IMG/VR virus record: IMGVR_UViG_3300021407_000019
Location: 1 to 45,378 of that record
Length of the DNA stretch: 45,378 nucleotides
Origin: a virus
Direction: 5' to 3' (one strand)
Part shown: positions 1 through 7,415 of the stretch, piece by piece
How the letters are laid out: each line of letters begins with the position of its first letter
Numbering within the stretch: the first letter of the stretch is position 1
Program-made: the position numbers and the translations under genes
The notes under the pieces: generated by a model
Databases searched by the model: none
What the model saw: the letters and a program-made list of their open reading frames with translations, nothing else
Told to the model about the DNA's origin: nothing

Positions 1-183
1 TTCGTTTCTTCCCGCCTCAACCCCCTCGGCATGCGCTGCCGTACCAGTTGCCTTCAATAACTGGGTCATGCGGCTATTAATATCAACGTGGACAGCCTGT
101 ATTTTGTTCGAATTGCGCACACCCATAATGAGCGCGCCGATCGCCGCTCCTGAAGTAATGAGCTCGACAACGTCATGAAACAT
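1..183 (-). CDS. Partial small phage protein near the lysis genes, runs off window
   Basis: An ATG at 183 opens a frame of 61 codons that reaches base 1 without a stop, so the C-terminus is outside the window. The N-terminal half (residues 5-22) is hydrophobic and may be one membrane segment. It is followed by a motif resembling VHVDINSRMTQLL and then HAEGV, a pattern I recall from small phage proteins next to lysozyme genes. It starts 7 bases after the stop of the 160-aa gene and belongs to the same minus-strand unit. If the window ends are joined, the frame continues 15 codons and stops just inside the gene at 45361. Function unknown; a lysis-accessory role is only a guess. Confidence 0.6.
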   Translation of the reverse strand, partial: MFHDVVELITSGAAIGALIMGVRNSNKIQAVHVDINSRMTQLLKATGTAAHAEGVEAGRNE

Positions 184-190
184 GGGCCTA

Positions 191-673
191 TCATGCCGTC
201 GGCGCGGCCGGCGCAGGAGTGGACGCAATCACCGCCGCGGTTGCTGGAGCAGCAGCAACCCCAGTCGTAACGATCGTACCAGCCACCGACTTAGCGGTAT
301 TATAAGCTTGAACACCCGAGATCACAGCCTGCGTCGCCTGGGTCACGGTGACAGATCCACCGGGCGCCTGCGCCGCCGCCATCGCCGAAGCAAAGGCATC
401 GAGCCCCTTGGTGGCAAGATCGACCGTCCCCACCAGAGCCAGCACGGTTGGGTTCTGCCCAACGACCGGGATACCCTCGATGAACGCGATCGCGCTCTCG
501 ATCCAAGTCGACGCCTGCGGCACGAGCGCCGCGACATTCTCAAGAGCCTGGACAGCATCCTCGACTAAAATTTCAGCCTCGTTCACGACCTTGGTGACGA
601 AGCCCATGACGTCAGCTTCGATCTGTTGAAACTCGGTCAGGGTAGTAGGAGGCGTCGTCGTGGTCGTGCTCAT
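191..673 (-). CDS. Hypothetical Ala/Thr-rich phage protein
   Basis: This 160-aa protein is not recognised. It has a Thr-rich start, an acidic amphipathic region (residues 13-45), a hydrophobic centre (about 65-100) and an Ala/Pro-rich C-terminal tail. No catalytic motif is visible. The ATG lies 1 base after the TAA of the 72-aa gene and 7 bases before the next gene, so it is cotranscribed with the holin and endolysin genes. The hydrophobic centre could associate with membrane, but a lysis role is only inferred from position. Confidence 0.7.
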   Translation of the reverse strand: MSTTTTTPPTTLTEFQQIEADVMGFVTKVVNEAEILVEDAVQALENVAALVPQASTWIESAIAFIEGIPVVGQNPTVLALVGTVDLATKGLDAFASAMAAAQAPGGSVTVTQATQAVISGVQAYNTAKSVAGTIVTTGVAAAPATAAVIASTPAPAAPTA

Positions 674-674
674 G

Positions 675-893
675 TTATGTTCCTAATGTTTTGAGTAGCG
701 CAAGAACGTCAGGGCTTAACGTATTCACAATACCCTCACCTTCTTTGATAATAGGTATAAGAGCATCGACATGAGGGGACGCTTGCTTTTCGAGAGCCAT
801 TAGACGCTCGAATTTTGGTACATCCCCCTGAAATTTTTGTAACAGATCGTAGGGGATTTTAGAAGCCAACCCGATCAGGTCGAAAAAATTCAT
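675..893 (-). CDS. Hypothetical small helical protein of the lysis region
   Basis: This 72-aa protein is predicted by eye to be mostly helical and mildly acidic, with no motif I recognise. Its ATG overlaps the stop of the holin-like gene as ATGA, which is the usual translational coupling in this phage. It ends 1 base before the next start. Length, order and coupling support a real gene. The function is unknown. Confidence 0.7.
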   Translation of the reverse strand: MNFFDLIGLASKIPYDLLQKFQGDVPKFERLMALEKQASPHVDALIPIIKEGEGIVNTLSPDVLALLKTLGT

Positions 894-1249
894 GCCGCGA
901 TCCTCGACACCACTTTCGCCCCGTCGCCGTCAGGGCCGGCAGCCGCGGCGATCGCCCGCGTGGTAACAATCTGACTGACTTCCGGCGCGCTCGCCGCCAG
1001 CGCCACCTTCTGATCAGACGGCAAAGTTGCAGCCGCTGCCGCCTTGCTGGCGTTGCTCATCCCGAGTCCCTGCAGACCGGTCTGAGCCGCTGAGCCAACA
1101 AAAGCGATAATCCCGCACCACGCCTCGACTGGCTTAATCCAGTCGCCGGGAATGGCGTTCGTTAGAACGACAGCGCCCGAGCTGATACCGATCGCGAGTG
1201 TGATGCAAATACCAATCATGAACCGAGCGCCGGGACTCAAGGTCAACAT
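890..1249 (-). CDS. Putative holin
   Basis: The 119-aa product has two hydrophobic segments, about residues 10-30 and 42-60, followed by an Ala-rich, soluble C-terminal tail with charged residues. This two-helix layout and its place two genes after the endolysin fit a class II-type holin that permeabilises the inner membrane. I chose ATG 1249 because GGAG lies 6 bases before it; a TTG at 1261 would add four residues. The stop overlaps the next start as ATGA. Holins diverge too much for certainty from sequence alone; a structural membrane protein is the alternative. Confidence 0.6.
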   Translation of the reverse strand: MLTLSPGARFMIGICITLAIGISSGAVVLTNAIPGDWIKPVEAWCGIIAFVGSAAQTGLQGLGMSNASKAAAAATLPSDQKVALAASAPEVSQIVTTRAIAAAAGPDGDGAKVVSRIAA

Positions 1250-1250
1250 T

Positions 1251-1802
1251 TTAAGCTCCAATGAGGCGTTTCATGTCACCGATAAACAATTCCTGGCTCG
1301 GCGCATCGTAATCGCCTGGATGCGGCAGGTTAATATTCGATTGGACGTAAACGCGATCCGCTACTTTATAGCTCGCGTCGTAACCGGACTTGCTGACTAC
1401 CGTCATTGTGCCTGGGCCGGGGATGTAAGCGCCAATTAAAGGAACCGGGATTGGCATGTATGAATAGATCAAATGTGCAAAACCTACATTGCTCGGAGCG
1501 CTTGCCGCCGGCCCCCATTTGCTCGCCTGAAACATCAAGCAATGAATCTTACGCTTGGCGTACCCCGTTATAATAAAAGCGTCGTTCGCAGAAAGCGACG
1601 TCATCACGACAAAAACTATGTCGCCGACCGGTAGCGCATCAGCCTGTTTCGCAATCTCTCCGGTATTGTAATCGCGATACGGACCGTGAAGAACAAGGCC
1701 GGGAATACTCATCCTGGCGCGCTGCATGAAGTTCGGCAAACCGGGATCGGTTACAATCCCGAACGGCATCATGCCAAGGCCACCGAATAAATGTGCTGTC
1801 AT
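1251..1802 (-). CDS. Hypothetical protein between endolysin and holin
   Basis: This 183-aa protein is not recognised. It is rich in Gly, Pro, Val and aromatic residues and looks beta-rich, with stretches such as PVGDIVFVVMTSL. It has no signal peptide or clear membrane helix. Its ATG overlaps the endolysin stop as ATGA, so it is translated with the endolysin. It could be a virion or lysis accessory protein; no function can be assigned. Confidence 0.75.
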   Translation of the reverse strand: MTAHLFGGLGMMPFGIVTDPGLPNFMQRARMSIPGLVLHGPYRDYNTGEIAKQADALPVGDIVFVVMTSLSANDAFIITGYAKRKIHCLMFQASKWGPAASAPSNVGFAHLIYSYMPIPVPLIGAYIPGPGTMTVVSKSGYDASYKVADRVYVQSNINLPHPGDYDAPSQELFIGDMKRLIGA

Positions 1803-2368
1803 GCCGCCATCTTCAGCGCCTCTGCGCCGATCTCCTGGTCACGCCGCAACCAGTCTTGCCCGAACAAGCGAAATGCGCCAAACGATTCGTAAGTCTTGGC
1901 CCGCAGACCTTGTTCGTCTTTTATGATAGCAGGCCAACTCTTTACAAGCAACATCGCAGCCGATGTCTTCGGCCCCCAGTCGCCGTCAGGAGTAACACCT
2001 AACGACGCTTGCAAAAGCTTGACCGCACGGTTGCTCCCCATGTTGACCGACGTATCGAAGAAAAACAGATCGACGCCCGGCGCCAAATTCGGACAGTGCG
2101 GCTCCCAGTAAGACACACGATAGATCGCGTAGCCTTCCTCTTGCGGCATCTTCCGAACGTCTTGCGTAAGTAACCCGTGACCTTTGCGCCAGAGGTTGTA
2201 TTCAATATGCGTAATTCCGCACATCGTCGGGCCGCCCTTGTCGCCCGCGTCATCGGAGTAGTTGCCGGTGCCGTGCAGACCGGGGCCGGTGATTCGGCTC
2301 CACTCGTTAGGATACGGGCACTCCTGCGCCAGCGTGAATGGTAAGCAGATAGGGAAGCGATCGGTCAT
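1799..2368 (-). CDS. Endolysin, GH108-type N-acetylmuramidase
   Basis: This 189-aa protein should cleave the glycan chain of peptidoglycan at the end of infection. The N-terminus carries the GH108 pattern: a likely catalytic Glu at 16, then YSDDAGDKGGPTMCGIT at residues 37-53. After this comes a helical domain with FFFDTSVNMGSNRAVKLLQ and DGDWGPKT, typical of the peptidoglycan-binding half of the family. An insertion of about 15 residues separates Glu16 from the DxGDxGGPT loop, longer than usual. There is no signal peptide, so release needs a holin. Both ends overlap neighbours as ATGA, upstream with the secreted Cys/His protein and downstream with an unknown gene. Confidence 0.9.
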   Translation of the reverse strand: MTDRFPICLPFTLAQECPYPNEWSRITGPGLHGTGNYSDDAGDKGGPTMCGITHIEYNLWRKGHGLLTQDVRKMPQEEGYAIYRVSYWEPHCPNLAPGVDLFFFDTSVNMGSNRAVKLLQASLGVTPDGDWGPKTSAAMLLVKSWPAIIKDEQGLRAKTYESFGAFRLFGQDWLRRDQEIGAEALKMAA

Positions 2369-2793
2369 ATTCGAAACGCTATCGCGCCTCCTACGGAACG
2401 CACTCGATCTCTTACCGCATGCCCGTCATTGCCGGAATGGACGACCCAGGCCCCCGGTTCACCCCCCACGATACGCCCGACATGATGCGGCCACACGACA
2501 ATAACCCCGACGTGTGGATAAGTCGGTGCTCCATAATGTACCCAATTACGTGCAAGATTATAAGCTGGATCACGCACACCTAATTCGCGCCGCATCTCCC
2601 AGCCGCACCAGCGCGACGGCCGTGGACCAATGCTATCGAGCTGGTGCAAAAGCCCATAGCCCAAGCCTTCCTGAAAGCTGTGCGCCACTACGGCGTGTTG
2701 ATGCTTATGGTGGTGGTGCCGGCCGTGATGGTGCGCATAGGCCGGCGACGCTGTGAAAAGCAGCGCAATAATCAAAATCAATTTTCTCATCAT
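2365..2793 (-). CDS. Secreted His-rich protein with NlpC/CHAP-like Cys-His motif
   Basis: This 142-aa protein starts with MMRKLILIIALLFTASPAYA, a clear Sec signal peptide. The mature N-terminus is a histidine cluster (residues 21-33) that may bind metal. The rest has WCGWEMR (Cys63), NLARNW, then WPHHVG (His103/104) and SGNDGH. This resembles small papain-fold (NlpC/CHAP-like) proteins I associate with Rhizobiales and their phages, and fits a Cys-His-Asn/Asp active site. It may cut peptidoglycan from the periplasm, helping lysis. The ATG at 2793 overlaps the portal TGA, and the stop overlaps the endolysin start. ATG 2790 is an alternative start. Confidence 0.75.
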   Translation of the reverse strand: MMRKLILIIALLFTASPAYAHHHGRHHHHKHQHAVVAHSFQEGLGYGLLHQLDSIGPRPSRWCGWEMRRELGVRDPAYNLARNWVHYGAPTYPHVGVIVVWPHHVGRIVGGEPGAWVVHSGNDGHAVRDRVRSVGGAIAFRI

Positions 2794-4952
2794 CCCCTCA
2801 CTGCACGAGGCATGCCTGTGTGCATGCGATCCTGGTGTATTGCCCCCGCTGGTAATTGTGGTCTTGTCTGCGCGGGCACTGCCCCTTGCCGTGGACCTCC
2901 CCCACCTGGTGCGCCGCCCTGTTGCTGCTGACCCATTTGCTGCGCCTGCCCGACCATCGCCGCCGACTTCTGCTGTATCTGCATCTGGTGCCGAATAATA
3001 TGCGCGCGCAGCGTCCCATGCCAATCGCCGCCTTCTTGAATCTGCTTCATGTGAACCTGCACATGCTGCGCGTCATCGTCCATCGGGTGCGGCAATAGCT
3101 GGTAGCCCGCTTCGAGCATGCCGTTTTCGAACTCGGGATTGAGTGTCAGCTTCTTCCTGATGTCGGTGAATATCTGCGAGCCCAGCCGCGGGCCGAACGT
3201 GTTCTCGACCAACTGCGAGATGACCGGTGCAAGGTTGAGCTCGTAGCCAGGGAACGCGGTCGGCGGGATGCCGCGCAGCATGTTCACCGCCGCCATCTGC
3301 TGCTGCATCTGCTGAATATTACGCGCCGCCTCAACGCCGAACCAGCGGAACTCAAAGCGCCGATCCATCTGCACCGGCTCGATCTCTTCCATCTCGATCT
3401 GCACACCGAGCTCGCCGAACGCGCGGATGGTCATCGGCTTATCGCGAAACTGATGGTCGAGTGCGATGAACCACTGCAGCATCGGAGTGAGTATCTCACC
3501 CTCGATCCCGGTCACCGCATCCGCCGTCGTTAGGATGTCGACCTGCTGCTCGTTGGCGATCTGCGCCTGGTTGGGCTTCTTGCCCGGCGCCACAACCTGC
3601 TGCGGCATCATTGCAGGGTTGATACCAAGCGTCTGGAATATCTGATCTTTACAGGAATTGACGATGGTGAAGGCATCTTTCCACAGCGGCGGAAACTGGG
3701 CGAACTGCGTGTCCTGCGGCGACGTCTCCCACACCGCAGCGACGTTGAGCACCATCGAACCAACCCGCGGGTTCTTTTCCGGGTTAGTCATGATGATCGG
3801 TAACAGCGCATAAGCCGCTGCGTCCATGCCCTCATTCAGCGCATCATTCGCCGCATACTGGATAGTGTCGACGTACTTGACCTTACTGACACCCTTGAAC
3901 GAACCTTCGATCTTCTCGACTGCGGACGACAGGATCGGCACCTTGTCGCACCAGTACGGATTGCGCCGCACCGAGAGTATCTGTTTGTCACCGCCAAAAT
4001 AAATTCGAACGATAACCCGCTCACCTTCGATCTTGAGCTTGGTCCAAGTCTCATAAACGAGCGCGATCGACTTGCCTGCGTCGTACTTGACACCGGCCGC
4101 ATCCGCCATCGCCTTCTGCTTGTTCGGATACTGCTCGGTCTTCTTGGCGTTCATCGTCTGGAGCAGCGCTTGACCTTCTTCCTTGTCGATCTCACCGTCG
4201 CGAATCAGTTGTCGGATTTTTGCTTTCGACCACCGCCGCATGATCGTCGCCGAGCCGCCCGACGCTTCGATCGCTTCGTCGACCGAGGACGCAGTAACTG
4301 GGAGCAAAACAAAATCGGCGTCCGCAATAACCTCGACGCTGGGATATTGATGAACGATCGTTTCCTCTTGAATGTCCTCGAACTCTTCTTCGCCTGGGAT
4401 CGCGAGCGCATCGACGGTCGGCTCCTTGTGCACGCGCATCGCGACATGCCGCTCATTCTTCACCCAGCCGAGCGCGACGGTGTACTGACCCTCGACGTCG
4501 CCATTGCGCAATAGCGGCGGAATGACTTTGGTGCGCAATTTGGCTTTACGAATATAAAACTCCAGCAACGACTGCAGCGCCATCGGCTTGTCTTCAGATG
4601 CTGATACCTCAACGTGCTTGCCCGACTGCGGGAATATCTGATTGACGAAACGCGTCACCCGCGCATTGATTGCGTCGTGAACGATTGGTGCAAATATTTT
4701 TGAGTTACCGGAATAAAATTGGTTAGGACTAAGCTGGCAATTATAGATGTCCCAGTAATCCATGATCGAGTTCTCCCGATCCCACTGGTCCTGAAACGCC
4801 TTCTCGATGTCCTTGTAAAGTTCGAGTGAAGCTTTCTCAACACCGGGCTTGTCTAAAAGTTCTTCCTCACGCGACGACGTCTGGTTCGACGCCGCGACGA
4901 GGTTCTCCTCGTCGGTCGCTCCAGTTCGAACGTCATCGTCGTCTTCGGCCAT
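2790..4952 (-). CDS. Portal protein
   Basis: This 720-aa product is a portal (head-tail connector) of the long podovirus type and should form the ring through which DNA is packaged and ejected. The N-terminus is acidic (MAEDDDD); the core is alpha/beta with a long helical stretch. The C-terminal 80 residues are rich in Gln, Gly and Pro. Its length and position, two genes after TerL, fit. I chose ATG 4952 rather than 4976 because it has AGGA upstream and overlaps the preceding TGA. No scaffold follows directly; lysis genes come next, and the scaffold and capsid genes lie at the other end of the window. Confidence 0.88.
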   Translation of the reverse strand: MAEDDDDVRTGATDEENLVAASNQTSSREEELLDKPGVEKASLELYKDIEKAFQDQWDRENSIMDYWDIYNCQLSPNQFYSGNSKIFAPIVHDAINARVTRFVNQIFPQSGKHVEVSASEDKPMALQSLLEFYIRKAKLRTKVIPPLLRNGDVEGQYTVALGWVKNERHVAMRVHKEPTVDALAIPGEEEFEDIQEETIVHQYPSVEVIADADFVLLPVTASSVDEAIEASGGSATIMRRWSKAKIRQLIRDGEIDKEEGQALLQTMNAKKTEQYPNKQKAMADAAGVKYDAGKSIALVYETWTKLKIEGERVIVRIYFGGDKQILSVRRNPYWCDKVPILSSAVEKIEGSFKGVSKVKYVDTIQYAANDALNEGMDAAAYALLPIIMTNPEKNPRVGSMVLNVAAVWETSPQDTQFAQFPPLWKDAFTIVNSCKDQIFQTLGINPAMMPQQVVAPGKKPNQAQIANEQQVDILTTADAVTGIEGEILTPMLQWFIALDHQFRDKPMTIRAFGELGVQIEMEEIEPVQMDRRFEFRWFGVEAARNIQQMQQQMAAVNMLRGIPPTAFPGYELNLAPVISQLVENTFGPRLGSQIFTDIRKKLTLNPEFENGMLEAGYQLLPHPMDDDAQHVQVHMKQIQEGGDWHGTLRAHIIRHQMQIQQKSAAMVGQAQQMGQQQQGGAPGGGGPRQGAVPAQTRPQLPAGAIHQDRMHTGMPRAVRG

Positions 4953-7006
4953 CAACAAATTCCTAAGCCATACCACTTAGAATGATTGCAAGCTAAATTT
5001 TCTGCTTGAGTAAGTGTAAAGCCCGGCCAAACAGTCGTCTCACTTATTTGACCGAGCAAATAATCCCCAAACGTATCATTACCAAGCGTCAGCGCGCTCG
5101 CCATACCAAGCGTACCTACAGTACCAGTTACTACTTTACTGATACCATCCTGCACGATGAGCGAGCCTGTTGCGTTAAAAGCCAAAATTTCACTATGCAA
5201 AACATTCGCAGACGTGCAACCCGACCCACAATTACCGTCGCCCGTGCCGCCGTTCGCTTGCAAACTGATAGAAGCCTTAGTCAATGTGCCGCTCACGGTC
5301 TGGTCGAAAGCGCTACCTGCGTAATTGCCTGCACTATTTGAAACCAAAAGCGCGCAAAATTTAAGAGCGGCACCGCATGACGCTCCATTGTAAAGCGCCA
5401 CATGCGCATATGTATAAGGCTGCGCTCGCGTAAATCCTGTACTGTTCGTCAATACCTGCGCCGAACCGTTCCAATTCATGCACGAAATACTATTTCCGCA
5501 ATTCGGTAATAGCTGTGGTTGATCTGCGCTGACAGCTTGTGTCAAATGGCACGCGGAACCGCCGCACGAATTGGCCCCGCTTTCGTCATAAGCTTCGGTA
5601 ATAGTAAGAGCAACTTGCATCGTAACAAGTTCTGCAACAGAAATATTCTGCACGGCATTGAGCGTACAAGTCCCCGCTCCCGCGACAAATGCCCCGCAAC
5701 CTATGAGAAATGCAGGCTGCGTAAAACCGGTACTGGCGATAGTATCGCTTGCGGTGGGCGTGCTGGAACATCCCGTAAAAATAATGGTAGTGCTTATGCC
5801 CGCCGTCGAGCCATTGCATGTTGCATCCACGCCTGCGAATGTATTCGCTGTCGTAATGTCAACCGCGCCACTTTTTAGAACTACAATATCGGATGTCGCG
5901 TTATCCGAAACGCGCCGAACATTTAGTGCCTTGTTCGTACCCGGTGCTGCGTAGGCACTATTATAGGCACGACTCGCGCTCCAAAATGCAAGTGCACCTG
6001 GGACTTCATCACCGGGACCGTAATATGTTTGCGTAGTAGGAGCTTTGAACACCCGCAGATTTTTGAAACTTGCTTTTGCCGAAGCTGCTCCACTTGCACC
6101 AGTCGTACCTGGTTGCAGCTGAATCGCGAACGGCTGCGTATCCGCTAATTGAAAAGCCCCGATTGGACAAGTCCCACTGCTCGGAATTGTATTGCCCGAA
6201 TAATTAACCGTCGTGAGCAACGTACCGGTTTGCCCTACCGGTCCCGCGTACCACTTGATTGAACCAGAAGCTGTTGGCGACGACGGTGTAACTATGATTT
6301 CGTAAGTGTTATACCCGGTGCCTGGTGAAAAAGCGGTGCTGTTATTTGCGTTCGTACAAGTTCTTGTTGTTCCGTTTGCCCACTGCGTAACTGTCGTCAA
6401 CCACGCCGCGTTATACCATTCGCCAATATCTAGCTCGACAAACGCAACCGCAGGCCCAGAGCCGCTCGGTAAGTCCTGTGGATACTGCATCCAGAATGCC
6501 GGCCACGAATTAGTTGCTCCCGTGCCTCCTGCATTATAGGTCGGATCGAACTGCATATCGACAGCGGCTGAAAAACCACCCGAGACGGTAGTTCCTCCGG
6601 GCAACAACGTGCCTCCAGAAATAGGCACCGTCGTCGGCGGCGCTGGAGTTGACGGCACACTCGCAATCGTCAACGCACCTAAAGTTAAAGAATAATCAGT
6701 CGCTGCGTTCGTTACCGCGTTCACGTTATTATAAAACAGATACCCCGGCGCCAGAGTGTTGTTGCGATCGACGATACCTAGCGAATTTAATTTGTTGCAC
6801 AGCGCAAGTTGCGTATAGCCCGCGGCAAGCGCAGCAGCAGATGGCTTCGCCGTGCACGAGTTGCCGCCGCCAGCGATCCCGTTCTCGCCGCCTGATCCAA
6901 TGCCATTGAAACCGCCAACACCGCCGCCAATACCTTCAGCGCGCGCAATCGCGGCAATCGCTAGGAATGTCAGCGATACGGCAAGAACCTTACTGCGTAT
7001 CGACAT
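4952..7006 (-). CDS. Exported lectin-like protein with GH16-like motif
   Basis: The 684-aa product starts with MSIRSKVLAVSLTFLAIAAI and a probable cleavage after ARA (residue 23), followed by a Gly-rich linker. Residues about 110-330 look like a concanavalin-A-type jelly roll: WPAFWM at 168-173 and FVELDIGE with E191, D193 and E196, the ExDxxE spacing of GH16 glucanase active sites. Residues about 360-684 look like a second lectin-like sandwich, with ALAFWSASRAYN and ALNVRRVSD. It may bind or cut host surface or capsule glycan. It lies between TerL and portal in the late operon. A signal peptide is odd for a virion protein; secretion to modify the host surface is an alternative. Specificity cannot be told. 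Confidence 0.75.
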   Translation of the reverse strand: MSIRSKVLAVSLTFLAIAAIARAEGIGGGVGGFNGIGSGGENGIAGGGNSCTAKPSAAALAAGYTQLALCNKLNSLGIVDRNNTLAPGYLFYNNVNAVTNAATDYSLTLGALTIASVPSTPAPPTTVPISGGTLLPGGTTVSGGFSAAVDMQFDPTYNAGGTGATNSWPAFWMQYPQDLPSGSGPAVAFVELDIGEWYNAAWLTTVTQWANGTTRTCTNANNSTAFSPGTGYNTYEIIVTPSSPTASGSIKWYAGPVGQTGTLLTTVNYSGNTIPSSGTCPIGAFQLADTQPFAIQLQPGTTGASGAASAKASFKNLRVFKAPTTQTYYGPGDEVPGALAFWSASRAYNSAYAAPGTNKALNVRRVSDNATSDIVVLKSGAVDITTANTFAGVDATCNGSTAGISTTIIFTGCSSTPTASDTIASTGFTQPAFLIGCGAFVAGAGTCTLNAVQNISVAELVTMQVALTITEAYDESGANSCGGSACHLTQAVSADQPQLLPNCGNSISCMNWNGSAQVLTNSTGFTRAQPYTYAHVALYNGASCGAALKFCALLVSNSAGNYAGSAFDQTVSGTLTKASISLQANGGTGDGNCGSGCTSANVLHSEILAFNATGSLIVQDGISKVVTGTVGTLGMASALTLGNDTFGDYLLGQISETTVWPGFTLTQAENLACNHSKWYGLGIC

Positions 7007-7415
7007 AGATCGAGTCGCCTGTCGACGCGCACGTCCCTGAAATCTTATCGTTAGGCACGTAAGGAAAATACCGCTGGTAAGGAATGCCCTGCGCCAGCTG
7101 GATAGACGTCGGTGTCGTTGGCGCCGCGCTGCCGATGAATATCCAGCACAGGTCACCGTTGGTGTTGTTGTTCTGGATTGTCAGCGAACGCCGCGCAAAA
7201 CTATTAAGGGCGGTAGCCGGCAATAACTGCGTATAAGTCGCAGTTGCATTGAGCGTAACCGAACCATTCACGGTCGGCAGGTTCGGCGGTGGCGGTGACG
7301 ACTGCGCATCAGCGTCTTGCCGATAGATTACCGCGATCAGTGACAGCGCCAAAGTCGCGCAGCAGCTCATCTTTGGAAGGTAACGGCGCAGTCTTGTTCG
7401 GCAGAGCAGATACAT
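6990..7415 (-). CDS. Exported small beta-rich protein
   Basis: This gene encodes 141 aa from ATG 7415, or 126 aa from ATG 7370. Both starts give a hydrophobic export signal (TLALSLIAVIY, then DADAQ). The longer one adds a basic n-region (RTRLRRYLPK) and has AAGGGGG upstream, so I prefer it. The mature part (VNGSVTLNATATYTQLL, RSLTIQNNN) is Thr/Asn-rich and likely a single beta-sandwich, perhaps a decoration or receptor protein. The start lies inside the 3' end of TerL (62-107 bases of overlap), and the stop overlaps the start of the GH16-like gene by 17 bases. The two exported proteins are probably made together. Confidence 0.65.
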   Translation of the reverse strand: MYLLCRTRLRRYLPKMSCCATLALSLIAVIYRQDADAQSSPPPPNLPTVNGSVTLNATATYTQLLPATALNSFARRSLTIQNNNTNGDLCWIFIGSAAPTTPTSIQLAQGIPYQRYFPYVPNDKISGTCASTGDSIYVDTQ

